Shown: in pieces, positions 35,178 through 43,782 of the stretch
How positions within the stretch are numbered: the first letter of the stretch is position 1
Layout of the letters: every line of letters starts with the position of its first letter
Source of the DNA: Methanosphaerula palustris E1-9c
GTDB lineage: Archaea > Halobacteriota > Methanomicrobia > Methanomicrobiales > Methanospirillaceae
DNA length: 64,000 bases
Direction of reading: 5' to 3'
Assembly (NCBI RefSeq): GCF_000021965.1
Contig: NC_011832.1
Coordinates: 372,001 to 436,000 of the forward strand
Position numbers and translations under genes: made by a program
The notes under the pieces: model-generated
Database searches by the model: none
The model's input: only the letters and a program-made list of their open reading frames with translations
Told to the model about the DNA's origin: nothing

Positions 35178-36419
35178 GTGCGGCCGACACGGTGGACCGG
35201 GTCGGCTGCGGTCGTCGCCGCCGTGCTCGGCACAATCGGGCTCTTCTTCGATGCCCCGGCAGCTGCCGGTGCTTCGGTCGGGCTCGCCGCCCTCCTCGCA
35301 GGGGGAGCAGTGCTCTTTCTCTATCGCACGATCCGGTATGCGGACACCCTCGCTGTCGAGCGGGTCATTGGGACGGGGCTCGTCTGCCAGGGAACTCCGG
35401 TGGAGGTCGGGGTGCAGGTGACTGGTGAGGCTGTGTCCGGGCTCGCGGTCCGGATCATGGACCTCCCCCCGCGTTCGGCGGTGCACGATCCCAAAGAGAC
35501 GGTTCTTAAGGGTGGAGAGGGCCGGTACCGAATCCGGCTGATGGCCCCTGGCGAGGTCTTCTTCCGTGGACTTCGGGTTGAGGTTGCGGATCGGTTCTTC
35601 ACAACAACGCTCTTCTGCACAGCCCCGCGGTTTGCAGGAACGATGCTGACCGTGTACTCGCCCGATAGTTATCGTCATGAAAAAGGGCCCGGATCAGGAG
35701 CCGGGGAACTCGAGATCGAGCGGAAAGGGGTGCTGCGTGGACAGGGGATCCGTTCATTCCGTCCATTTCGGTCAGGGGACGATCCGGCCCTGATGGATTG
35801 GAAACTCTCGGCCAAGCACGGCCGGCTCTTCGTCCGCGAGCCAAACAGCCAGGTTGGAGGTCCCCCTCTGCTGATCGTCGACCTCCCGGTCGTCGGAGCA
35901 GAGGGAGGTGAAGATCTCCTCCTCGCCGCTGGTGAAGCGATCGAACGGGAGATCCGGGAGTACGACCACTGTACCCTCCTCGTGATTGCAGGTGGCGAGG
36001 TGATCGGGTTCTGGTATCATGAGCAGGACCTGCCGGCACTGGTTCGGAACCTCCGGTCCCGGCCGGCCGATTCCGTTGCTCCCCTCTACCGGGTGTATGA
36101 TCCCATCGTCCTCAAGCGGCGGCTTCGGGCAGCTGAACGGGGTGTCTCCGAACCTTCGCGACGATTCGCCGCCGTGCTTCGTGCCACCCTCGGTTCATCT
36201 TCCGCCTTCGCCTTCGAGGAGGAGGTCGGGCGGATCCTGGCCAGTGTCGAACACCCTGAGGTGATCGTCTACACGGCCGCGACCGATGAGATCAGCCATC
36301 TGAATCTGATCGCCGTGGCTGCCCGCCGCCACGACCGCACCCTCAGGATTCTGCTGACGCGCCCAGGGCCGGGTCTTCTGGCCAGGCTCAGTTCGTATGC
36401 CCGGGTGGAGGTGCTCTGA
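35178..36419 (+). CDS. DUF58 domain protein
   Basis: 413 residues from a GTG. Two N-terminal helices (GSAAVVAAVLGTIGLFF, GLAALLAGGAVLFLYR), an Ig-like stretch, then the DUF58 signature with GIRSFRPFRSGDDPALMDWK and LSAKHGRLFVREPNSQ, followed by a vWA-like fold (PLLIVDLPVV). DUF58 proteins are typical MoxR partners. TGATG overlap couples it to the next gene. Confidence 0.85.
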   Translation: MRPTRWTGSAAVVAAVLGTIGLFFDAPAAAGASVGLAALLAGGAVLFLYRTIRYADTLAVERVIGTGLVCQGTPVEVGVQVTGEAVSGLAVRIMDLPPRSAVHDPKETVLKGGEGRYRIRLMAPGEVFFRGLRVEVADRFFTTTLFCTAPRFAGTMLTVYSPDSYRHEKGPGSGAGELEIERKGVLRGQGIRSFRPFRSGDDPALMDWKLSAKHGRLFVREPNSQVGGPPLLIVDLPVVGAEGGEDLLLAAGEAIEREIREYDHCTLLVIAGGEVIGFWYHEQDLPALVRNLRSRPADSVAPLYRVYDPIVLKRRLRAAERGVSEPSRRFAAVLRATLGSSSAFAFEEEVGRILASVEHPEVIVYTAATDEISHLNLIAVAARRHDRTLRILLTRPGPGLLARLSSYARVEVL

Positions 36420-36862
36420 TGGAACCCATCCGGCTCATCCTCTCCGGTGCTGCAGGCGTGGCCATCGGTGTCACCTGGCTTTTCGGTGCTGACCTCTGGG
36501 TGAACGTGCTCGTCACCCTCCTCGGGGCAGCGTTCATCGGCACGGTGTGGGCAGGGATGGGGGGCTGGTGCCTCGCCCTCTGCCTGGGTGAAGCCTTTGC
36601 TGTCGCCCTTGGCACGGCCAACCCCCTGATCGGTGTCCTGTTCCAGCCGGCGATCGCCGGAATAGTGATCGGCGTGGAGGATCGGAGAAAATTGGTGATG
36701 GGTGCCGTCATCATCACCGTTTCAGCCGGCGCCGTCCTTCTGGTCCGTCACATGCTGCTGCCGCTCCTCGCCCTCGTGGTCGGGATTGCCGTGGTCGCTC
36801 TCTGTCTGGTGGGGATCGAGGCCTGGGTGCAGCGACAGTTGTCAGGAGGAGAGAGAGTATGA
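36419..36862 (+). CDS. Membrane protein of the MoxR operon
   Basis: 147 residues, nearly all hydrophobic (four to five helices, e.g. VLVTLLGAAFIGTVWAGM, LVMGAVIITVSAGAVLLV). No family recognised. It overlaps DUF58 by one base and the next gene by four. Confidence 0.6.
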   Translation: MEPIRLILSGAAGVAIGVTWLFGADLWVNVLVTLLGAAFIGTVWAGMGGWCLALCLGEAFAVALGTANPLIGVLFQPAIAGIVIGVEDRRKLVMGAVIITVSAGAVLLVRHMLLPLLALVVGIAVVALCLVGIEAWVQRQLSGGERV

Positions 36863-37614
36863 AAGAGTACAGCACCACGTTTCTTGGGGGCACCGCACTG
36901 ATCGGTGCGGCCGCCCTGCTGCTGGCCGTCGCCGCCCTGACCGGGCGGGGAGATATGACGAGTGCGACCCTGGTCCTGGTCGGGGTCGGAACCTTCGTCG
37001 GCGGGGTGATCCTGCTGACCCAGTACCGTGGCGAACCGGTCGTTCCATGGGTGGCCGGGCTGGCCACGGCCGGACCGGTCATCGACCTCACCCGTCTCTG
37101 CACGGATCTCGGTCTCCAGGGCAATGCCCACCTTCTCCTCCGCGACGAGGAGATCGTTCAGGTGGTGCCGGTTGGGGATTCCCCCCCGGTGCTTCCTTCA
37201 GATGACTACTCGTTCATTGGTGAGGAGAATGGTGGCGGGGTTCAACTGCAGCCGACGGGATGGCTCCTTTATGAGCGGCTGGTGCGCGATCATGCCCTGG
37301 TCATCCCTGAGGGGGTCGACGGACTCTGCACCGCGATCCGCGAGGTGGGGGAGGACGTTCTCTGCCTCGCCGACCGGATCGTGGCCGCCCCCGAGGGGGA
37401 TGGTATCGTCGTCCAGATCTCCGGGTACCGGCTCTATGAGGGATGCCGGGCGGTTCATGCAGTCTCGCCCAAGTGCTGCACCATGATCGGCTGCCCGGTC
37501 TGCAACCTCTTCGCCTGCATGGCCGTGGCCGGCCTTCATCGCGGCTGCGTTCTTGAGCATGTCTCGATCGACGATCACGAGCAGTCGGTCAAACTCGTGC
37601 TCAGGATTTTATAG
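36859..37614 (+). CDS. Cys-rich membrane-anchored protein ending the MoxR operon
   Basis: 251 residues: two N-terminal helices (LIGAAALLLAVAALTG, LVLVGVGTFVGGVILL), a soluble domain, and a C-terminal Cys cluster PKCCTMIGCPVCNLFACMAV (six Cys with CC, CxxC and C spacing) followed by LHRGCVLEHVSIDD. The cluster could bind metal or an iron-sulfur group. No named family is recognised. It ends with TAG at 37612-37614. Confidence 0.6.
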   Translation: MKEYSTTFLGGTALIGAAALLLAVAALTGRGDMTSATLVLVGVGTFVGGVILLTQYRGEPVVPWVAGLATAGPVIDLTRLCTDLGLQGNAHLLLRDEEIVQVVPVGDSPPVLPSDDYSFIGEENGGGVQLQPTGWLLYERLVRDHALVIPEGVDGLCTAIREVGEDVLCLADRIVAAPEGDGIVVQISGYRLYEGCRAVHAVSPKCCTMIGCPVCNLFACMAVAGLHRGCVLEHVSIDDHEQSVKLVLRIL

Positions 37615-37696
37615 AGAATACAGAAATAGAGAAACGAACGGGGAACCGGGTGATCCTGATCCCCCTCAACCCTCCTCTTTTGGTGGCTGTTCGCCT

Positions 37697-38680
37697 TCAT
37701 CTGGTCTTGATCCAGAGGTGCAGGTCGCGGTCGCTCCGGTCGATCCGCTCCTGCCCGGTCACTGAATCGTTGGGGACCGTCTCATTGAAGAGGAGGAACT
37801 GGATTTCGTTATACCCGGGTTTGGGGACCGTGAAGGTCAGTTTCTGCTCGTCGGTGGTGTTCTGGGCGAGCGTGACCTGGTAGCGGTTGAGTACCTGCAT
37901 CCGGTCGATCGTCGAGGTGTTGGTGGCCGGGTCGAACGACTGGTTGACGGCCTGAGCCTCGACAGTGTAGGTCACGTTCCGATACTCGTGGTTGCCCACC
38001 CCGACGGTGACCCACTGGGGGGTGTTGAGTGCGAATGAGGTTGGATAGTCTGCGGCCTTTCCTTCGGCACCGAGGATATAGAACTCGGAGAAGTGTTCGC
38101 CCTCCTTGGGAACGGCGATCACGTAGACGGTCGTTCCGATCGCGGTCAGGATCGAGATGAGCATGATGATCGAGAGGGCCCGGTCGACCTTACTCTGGCC
38201 GGCCTCGAAGAGTTCGGCCCTGATCCCGGTCACCACCGCTGCTGCCGGGATCGTTAACTGCTCCTCTACAGGGAGGGAGAGGCGACGTATGGTGGCCGCG
38301 ACCGCCATCGCCAGCGTGAAGAGGGAGAGGGAGACCAGCATCGGGTCCAGCCGGATACCCCAGGGGGTGTAGTTGAGTCCAAGCCCGATCAGGGGGACGA
38401 CTGCGATCGAGAGACCGAATGAGAGGGCGATCCGTTCGATCCAGTCCAGGTCGTCTGAACGGGGGAAGAGTGCGGCGATGAGCACGTACCCTGGGACGAA
38501 GAGAACGAGAGGCAATCCAAAGAGAATCCTGAGTGGGCTCTGATTCACGATTGGAAGGTAGACTGCGATCAGGGCGAGTGCCGTCCAGACGAGAGCTGCG
38601 ATCAGATCGGCCGGCGGTCTGATGGTCTGTATCAGCCCCTCACGGAGGCTCTGGTGTGGCGGCATAGCAATGATCTTCAA
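37697..38680 (-). CDS. DUF1616 membrane protein
   Basis: 327 residues. DUF1616-like N-terminus LRILFGLPLVLFVPGYVLIA (~50-69) and several helices (LVSLSLFTLAMAVAATIR, LSIIMLISILTAIGTTVYVI), then a large external domain with EHFSEFYILGAEGKAADYP and VTVGVGNHEYRNVTYTVEAQ. DUF1616 is frequently linked with surface-glycan and cell-surface loci of methanogens. The role is not known. Confidence 0.8.
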   Translation of the reverse strand: MKIIAMPPHQSLREGLIQTIRPPADLIAALVWTALALIAVYLPIVNQSPLRILFGLPLVLFVPGYVLIAALFPRSDDLDWIERIALSFGLSIAVVPLIGLGLNYTPWGIRLDPMLVSLSLFTLAMAVAATIRRLSLPVEEQLTIPAAAVVTGIRAELFEAGQSKVDRALSIIMLISILTAIGTTVYVIAVPKEGEHFSEFYILGAEGKAADYPTSFALNTPQWVTVGVGNHEYRNVTYTVEAQAVNQSFDPATNTSTIDRMQVLNRYQVTLAQNTTDEQKLTFTVPKPGYNEIQFLLFNETVPNDSVTGQERIDRSDRDLHLWIKTR

Positions 38681-38698
38681 TTATTGTTGGGTCTCGAT

Positions 38699-39247
38699 CT
38701 ATTTGAGTCCGATCGAGAGCACCTCGCTGGTTATTTGCTGATGAAACCGGTATACGGCGTAGCCGGCGAGGAGGAGGGCTGAGACCCATTCGACCGGGTT
38801 CTGGAGTTCGAGCAGCAGTTTACCCGGAAACCACCTCTCCTGGTCGATCGGTTCGAATCGACCGAGGAAGGGATAGATCCAGGTCCCGGGCATCTCCTAC
38901 ATCAGGTCCAGCACCTGGTATGATGCCACGCCGATGGCGACTGCGAGGAGTGCGGGGGTCCGGTACCGTGAGAGAAGGACCCAGCCGACGATCACAAGCA
39001 CGAGCAGAAAGAGCAGGGAGTGGGAGAAGATACGACCCGACCCGACCGAACCGCTCAGAATCAGCAGACTGAGCGGTGTGTCGATCAGGTCCGGGAGGAG
39101 CCCCCCGACGATGCAGGGGAGGACAGGTTCCTCGTATGATATCGGTCTGCGAGCAGGTATCCGATCACGAGCCCGCAGACCCGGTGAAAGAGGATAGACC
39201 TCAGCAGGACCCCAATCTGCCCGCAGGACTCCAGACATAAGAGCCAA
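38699..39247 (-). pseudogene. YdjM/DUF457-like membrane protein, frameshift and in-frame TAG
   Basis: The frame CIVGGLLPDLIDTPLSLL, GRIFSHSLLFLLVLVIVGW and VASYQVLDLM is followed by TAG (38897-38899) and then EMPGTWIYPFLGRFEPIDQE. Related proteins have Trp at this position (D.MW..P...L.PF.G), so TAG probably replaces TGG. Near 39120 the N-terminal frame also changes: LFHRVCGLVIGYLLADRYHT lies in another frame. Broken at two points, so probably inactive. The paralogue at 29477 is intact. Confidence 0.65.
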
Positions 39248-39332
39248 TGGAGCAGTGCAGAGAGATCAAAATGTGTGTCATCGTATGCAGATATCGGTCA
39301 GGGTGATCGTCCTGCTCTCTGCAAAAAAAGTG

Positions 39333-40745
39333 TCAGACCTCCAGGTGGGACTGGAAGGTGCTCTTTGTGAATCTCACCCTGCAGGGGTTGGCCACTTCGC
39401 CCTCGATCTTGACCGGGTAACAGCCGGTCAGACAGCCGGTGCAGAGATTCTCCTCATTGATCCCGATCGCCTCGATCAGTTCTTTGATCGAGATGTGGTG
39501 GAGTGTGGTGGCGGTGATCTGTTCGCGAACCTCCTCCTCGGTGAGCGACGCGGCGATCAACTCCTTGCGTGTTGGCATATCGACGCCGAGATAACAGGGG
39601 GCCTTGATCGCCGGCGACCCGATCCTGGCATGAATCTCCCGTGCACCGAAGTCCCGCATCATCTCGATGATTCGGCGGGAGGTGGTGCCACGGACGATGC
39701 TGTCGTCGACCAGCACCACCGACTTGCCCTCCAGGTGCTTCCTGATCGGGTTCAACTTGATCCTGACAGCGTTCTCCCGCTCCTTCTGGGTCGGCATGAT
39801 GAAGGTTCTGCCCATATACCGGTTCTTCATCAGCGACTCCATGAACGGAACCCTGGACTTCTGTGAATAGCCGATTGCATAGGCTGTCCCTGAATCGGGC
39901 ACCGGGCAGACGGTCTCCGCATCGGCAGGCGCCTCTTCGAAGAGTTTTCCGCCGATCCTTCTGCGGACGTCGTAGACCAGCGAACCATCGATGATCGAGT
40001 CGGCCCGGGCGAAGTAGATGAACTCGAAGACACAGTGGGCACGCCGTTCGGCGATGGCGATCTGGGTGCTGTGCAGCCCCTCATGATCGATCCTGACCAG
40101 TTCTCCCGGGGCGACATCCCGCATGAGCGTCCCGTTCAGGGCATCGATCGCCACACTCTCCGAGGCGAACATATACCCTTCCCTGGTCTTGCCGATGCAG
40201 AGCGGCTTGATCCCGAGCGGATCCCGAAATGCATACAGGACACCATCGAGCATCACCACGGCTGCATACGAACCCTGCAGCTTCTCCATGCAGATCCGGA
40301 TCGCATCCTCGATATTGGCACTGTTCGCCAGCTGGTCGACGATGATACTCGCGATCACTTCGGTGTCGGTGGTGGTGCAGAAGATCTGCCCCTTCTCTTC
40401 GTACTCCTTTCTCAGTGCTACGGTGTTCACCAGATTCCCGTTATGGGCGATTGAGAAGGCATGCTCTCTGAATAAGAAATTAAAAGGCTGAATATTCTCG
40501 GGGACGTTGGCGCCGGTGGTCGGGTATCGAACATGGCCGACACCGACGGTCCCGATCAGACCCTGCAGTATACCTGGAGTAAACACATCGGCAACAAGCC
40601 CTTCTGCCTTGTGTTTACAGAGCTTTGTGCCATCAAAAGTTGATATGCCTGCGCTCTCCTGGCCTCTGTGCTGGAGGGCATACAGTGCATAATATAACGG
40701 GAAGGATACACCGCCAGCATCCATGATGCCAACGATTCCACACAT
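39333..40745 (-). CDS. purF: Amidophosphoribosyltransferase
   Basis: 470 residues. It commits PRPP to purine synthesis (PRPP + glutamine to phosphoribosylamine). The class II glutamine amidotransferase N-terminus has Cys2 (MCGIVGIMDAGG) and YALQHRGQESAGI, and the PRTase PRPP loop is KSVVVLVDDSIVRGTTSRRI. It is the distal gene of lsm-rpl37e-purF. Confidence 0.95.
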   Translation of the reverse strand: MCGIVGIMDAGGVSFPLYYALYALQHRGQESAGISTFDGTKLCKHKAEGLVADVFTPGILQGLIGTVGVGHVRYPTTGANVPENIQPFNFLFREHAFSIAHNGNLVNTVALRKEYEEKGQIFCTTTDTEVIASIIVDQLANSANIEDAIRICMEKLQGSYAAVVMLDGVLYAFRDPLGIKPLCIGKTREGYMFASESVAIDALNGTLMRDVAPGELVRIDHEGLHSTQIAIAERRAHCVFEFIYFARADSIIDGSLVYDVRRRIGGKLFEEAPADAETVCPVPDSGTAYAIGYSQKSRVPFMESLMKNRYMGRTFIMPTQKERENAVRIKLNPIRKHLEGKSVVLVDDSIVRGTTSRRIIEMMRDFGAREIHARIGSPAIKAPCYLGVDMPTRKELIAASLTEEEVREQITATTLHHISIKELIEAIGINEENLCTGCLTGCYPVKIEGEVANPCRVRFTKSTFQSHLEV

Positions 40746-40753
40746 GATCTACT

Positions 40754-40936
40754 CTAGTGGGTGGGGATCTTTGACCGCTTTGTCGTCCACTTGTAGCTGC
40801 GCAGCTTGCTTGTTCTTCCGAATCCGCAAGCAGAGCAGACTTTGTGTCGTGCATGATACGAGATGCTACCGCACCGCCTGCAGGCGATATGCGTCTTCTT
40901 GTTTCGCTTCCCCATTGATGGAGTACCTTTCGACAT
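40754..40936 (-). CDS. rpl37e: Ribosomal protein L37e
   Basis: 60 residues, very basic, with a zinc ribbon [10 protein letters not shown] ... [12 protein letters not shown] (CxxC...CxxC). It is a structural component of the large subunit. It lies between lsm and purF, a conserved archaeal order, with short spacers. Confidence 0.95.
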   Translation of the reverse strand: MSKGTPSMGKRNKKTHIACRRCGSISYHARHKVCSACGFGRTSKLRSYKWTTKRSKIPTH

Positions 40937-40950
40937 CTTTTACCGCCTCT

Positions 40951-41187
<237 letters not shown>

Positions 41188-41295
41188 CTATGCTTCCTTC
41201 TTTGGAGTACTATACTTGAGCGAACACCCTAATTAAACATAGCGCAGTGGGACCATCACACCCTTAATCATATTCTGGTACAGATAGTACCTGGA

Positions 41296-41793
41296 ATGGC
41301 AGCGATACAGGTGAAGAAGCGGCATACAATTCGGAAGGCACAGATCACCCGCCTGATGGACCAGCTGCATGAGCAGCTTGGCACCGACGCCGATCTGTTC
41401 AGTTCTGACCGGATCGAGATCGCAGAGACTGCCGGGCAGATGAGGTTCTATCTGGTGGATAAAAAACCGTATCTGTTTGAGAACCAGGGCTGGGTCTTCC
41501 CGACGTTGATGGGTGCGGTGGCCAGGCCGTTCCCTTCCCGGCGGATCGTTGTGGACATGGGGGCTGTCAGGTTTGTGGTGAACGGTGCCGATATCATGCG
41601 GCCGGGGATCGTCAGTGTCACACCTGATGTGAAGGTCGGGGCCCCTGTGGTGATCGTCGAGGAGCGGCACAACAAACCCCTGGCCATTGGGGTGGCTCTC
41701 TACGATGCAGCAGATCTGATGCAGCAGACAGCAGGAAAGATGGTCCAGAGCGTTCATCATGTCGGGGATGAGATCTGGAACCTCGAAGTTTGA
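41296..41793 (+). CDS. PUA-domain RNA-binding protein (MCT-1-like)
   Basis: 165 residues: a pre-PUA region (VKKRHTIRKAQITRLMDQLH) followed by a PUA domain (VDMGAVRFVVNGADIMRPGI and the closing KPLAIGVALYDAADLMQ). Such proteins bind structured RNA, related to translation factors of the MCT-1/DENR type. Divergent from lsm. Confidence 0.85.
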   Translation: MAAIQVKKRHTIRKAQITRLMDQLHEQLGTDADLFSSDRIEIAETAGQMRFYLVDKKPYLFENQGWVFPTLMGAVARPFPSRRIVVDMGAVRFVVNGADIMRPGIVSVTPDVKVGAPVVIVEERHNKPLAIGVALYDAADLMQQTAGKMVQSVHHVGDEIWNLEV

Positions 41794-41840
41794 CTGATTA
41801 ATGAGATACTATTAAATAAAATTCATTATACAAGTTTTTC

Positions 41841-42215
41841 ATGGCTACTAAGATCCTGGACTCACTCCTTGGCAAGTCTACACTTCCGAAAGAGGATGAT
41901 TATATGGAACTCGACCTGGCATCGTTCGAGGCATCCTCTGATGAAGAACCTGCGTCCCTGTATGTGAAGATCGCAGGTGTGAGCAGCCTCAAAGATACCC
42001 CGAAGATCAAGGATGAGATCTATAATGGGAACATTGTGATCGTCGACATCGCACAGTTGAAGCTCGACAAGGTCACCTATGAACGTGTCTTAAAAGACCT
42101 CAAAGAGGTCGCAAAGGATGTGAACGGGGATATCGTTGGACTTGGAGACCAGCGATATGTGGTGGTCACCCCGATGTCTGTCAAGATCTCCCGTGAGAAG
42201 ATTGGGGGGCAGTAG
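41841..42215 (+). CDS. sepF: Archaeal SepF cell-division protein
   Basis: 124 residues. An amphipathic N-terminus (MATKILDSLLGK) anchors it to the membrane. The SepF core has SLYVKIAGVSSLKDTPKIKD, NGNIVIVDIAQLKLDKVTYE and a final QRYVVVTPMSVKISR. It tethers FtsZ to the membrane at mid-cell. An AT-rich TATA-like TTAAATAA (~41812) about 27 bp before the ATG suggests a leaderless or very short leader mRNA. It uses TAG as a genuine stop (42213-42215). Confidence 0.92.
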   Translation: MATKILDSLLGKSTLPKEDDYMELDLASFEASSDEEPASLYVKIAGVSSLKDTPKIKDEIYNGNIVIVDIAQLKLDKVTYERVLKDLKEVAKDVNGDIVGLGDQRYVVVTPMSVKISREKIGGQ

Positions 42216-42739
42216 TGCGGACCGTCGTTACGGGCCCCTGTCCTGTCTGCTCTACCGATATCGACTATATCTATCAGACCGAAGAGATCCCCTATTTTTC
42301 CGATATTCTGATTATTTCAGCGCGCTGCCCCTCCTGCGGCTACCGGTACGTGGATACCCAGACGCTCAAACAGACCGATCCCACCCAGTGGACCCTCGCC
42401 GTAGAGTCACCTGAGGATCTCTCGATCCGGGTGGTTCGGTCGATGACCGGCCGGATCGAGATTCCTGAACTCGGAGTCGCGATCGATCCGGGTACTGCCT
42501 GTGAGGGCTTTGTCTCGAATGTCGAGGGGGTGCTCGACCGGATCGACGCCGTCCTTGAGGGGGCGGAACGCTGGGCCGAGGGTGATGAGCTGGTTCAGGC
42601 CGCGTTGATCCGGGAGCGGATCGCCGCGGTCAAGGCAGGGGCGTTCCCGGTCACACTCTTCCTCGAGGATCCGTCCGGTAACAGCCTGATCGTCTCTGAG
42701 AAGGCACAGAAATGTGTCTATGAACCGAAACCCGAGTGA
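42215..42739 (+). CDS. ZPR1-type zinc-finger protein
   Basis: 174 residues from a GTG overlapping the sepF stop. A zinc finger CPVCSTDIDYIYQTEEIPYF ... CPSCGYRYVD (CxxC...CxxC) and the ZPR1 body (SIRVVRSMTGRIEIPELGVA, then CEGFVSNVEGVLDRIDAVLE). Archaeal ZPR1 domain proteins are of unclear function. Coupled to sepF by overlap. Confidence 0.88.
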   Translation: MRTVVTGPCPVCSTDIDYIYQTEEIPYFSDILIISARCPSCGYRYVDTQTLKQTDPTQWTLAVESPEDLSIRVVRSMTGRIEIPELGVAIDPGTACEGFVSNVEGVLDRIDAVLEGAERWAEGDELVQAALIRERIAAVKAGAFPVTLFLEDPSGNSLIVSEKAQKCVYEPKPE

Positions 42740-42754
42740 TCGGGGCCGGCCAAA

Positions 42755-42767
42755 TTTTTTAAAAAAA
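42755..42767. terminator. Bidirectional oligo-T/oligo-A terminator
   Basis: TTTTTT directly followed by AAAAAAA lies between the convergent ZPR1-like gene and purM. Archaeal transcription stops at T-tracts, and here each strand has one. Confidence 0.5.
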
Positions 42768-42789
42768 TACCAAAAGAGAATATATTCTT

Positions 42790-43782
42790 TTATCTGATCT
42801 CGGTTCCGCAGAGCGTGATCTTCGCCTCTTCTGTGCAGGATCCGACGATCTTTGAGCCCGGCAGGTCACGCACGACCCCGTCCGCTGCATCCGGTGGGAT
42901 GACCAGCGCGTACCCCATGCCCATGTTGAAGGTCCGGTACATCTCGACCTCGCTCACCTCGCCGGTCTCCTGCAGCCAGGTGAAGACCTGCTGTGGTGGC
43001 AGAGGATCCGTGATGGCGATCCCGAACCGGCTCAGCCTGGTGAAGTTCAGAAGGCCGCCGCCGGTGATGTGGCACATCCCGTGCACCTCATGGGCCGCGG
43101 TGATGGCCGGCACCTCGGCATAGATCCTCGTGGGGGTCAGCAGTTCCTCGCCGAGTGTCCTTCCCGGCCGTATCTCCTGGTCGTAGCCATCATGGGTCTC
43201 GGCGATCCTTCGCGCCAGCGAGAGGCCGTTGGAGTGGACCCCGGTCGACGGGACCCCAATGACGAGATCGCCCGGCCGGATCGCCTCCCCGGAGATGATC
43301 CGTTCCTTCTGCTGGACCCCAAGGCAGGCCCCGGCGAGGTCGAGACCGTTCACGAGCCCGGCGAGCGAGGCCGTCTCCCCGCCGACGATGTTCATATTCG
43401 CCTGCCTGGCCCCCTCATTCAATCCGATCCCGATCTCGGTCATCTTCTCGAGCGAGAGACGGTCGGTGGCGATGTAATCGACGAACGCGATCGGCTCCAG
43501 GTTCATCACGTAGAGGTCGTTGACGTTCATCGCGATGCAGTCGATCCCGACCGTCTTCCAGTTCTGCTGGTGGTCGGCGATGAGCATCTTGGTCCCGACT
43601 CCGTCGACGGCCAGCGCCAGGGCCACGGGCCCGAAGTCGATCAGCCCGGCGAAGTGGCCGACCTTTCCGAGCATCGGATACGATCCCTGCCGGCGGAACG
43701 AGAGCTGGCCGATCAGTGCTTTCACCGCAGCGGCCTCGAGGTCAATGTCGACCCCGGCGTCGCGGTAGGCATGTTCACTCAT
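42790..43782 (-). CDS. purM: Phosphoribosylformylglycinamidine cyclo-ligase
   Basis: 330 residues from the ATG at 43782, five bases after GGAGGAG. PurM closes the imidazole ring of AIR using ATP. Typical stretches: ALAVDGVGTKMLIADHQQ, GIDCIAMNVNDLYVMNLEPI, GGETASLAGLVNGLDLAGAC and HITGGGLLNFTRLS. It overlaps the upstream aspartate kinase by eight bases. Confidence 0.95.
   Translation of the reverse strand: MSEHAYRDAGVDIDLEAAAVKALIGQLSFRRQGSYPMLGKVGHFAGLIDFGPVALALAVDGVGTKMLIADHQQNWKTVGIDCIAMNVNDLYVMNLEPIAFVDYIATDRLSLEKMTEIGIGLNEGARQANMNIVGGETASLAGLVNGLDLAGACLGVQQKERIISGEAIRPGDLVIGVPSTGVHSNGLSLARRIAETHDGYDQEIRPGRTLGEELLTPTRIYAEVPAITAAHEVHGMCHITGGGLLNFTRLSRFGIAITDPLPPQQVFTWLQETGEVSEVEMYRTFNMGMGYALVIPPDAADGVVRDLPGSKIVGSCTEEAKITLCGTEIR

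Noticed and set aside
33788-35233. A 481-codon open frame on the minus strand
   Set aside because: Antisense to the DUF4350-like and MoxR genes and lacking a recognisable domain.
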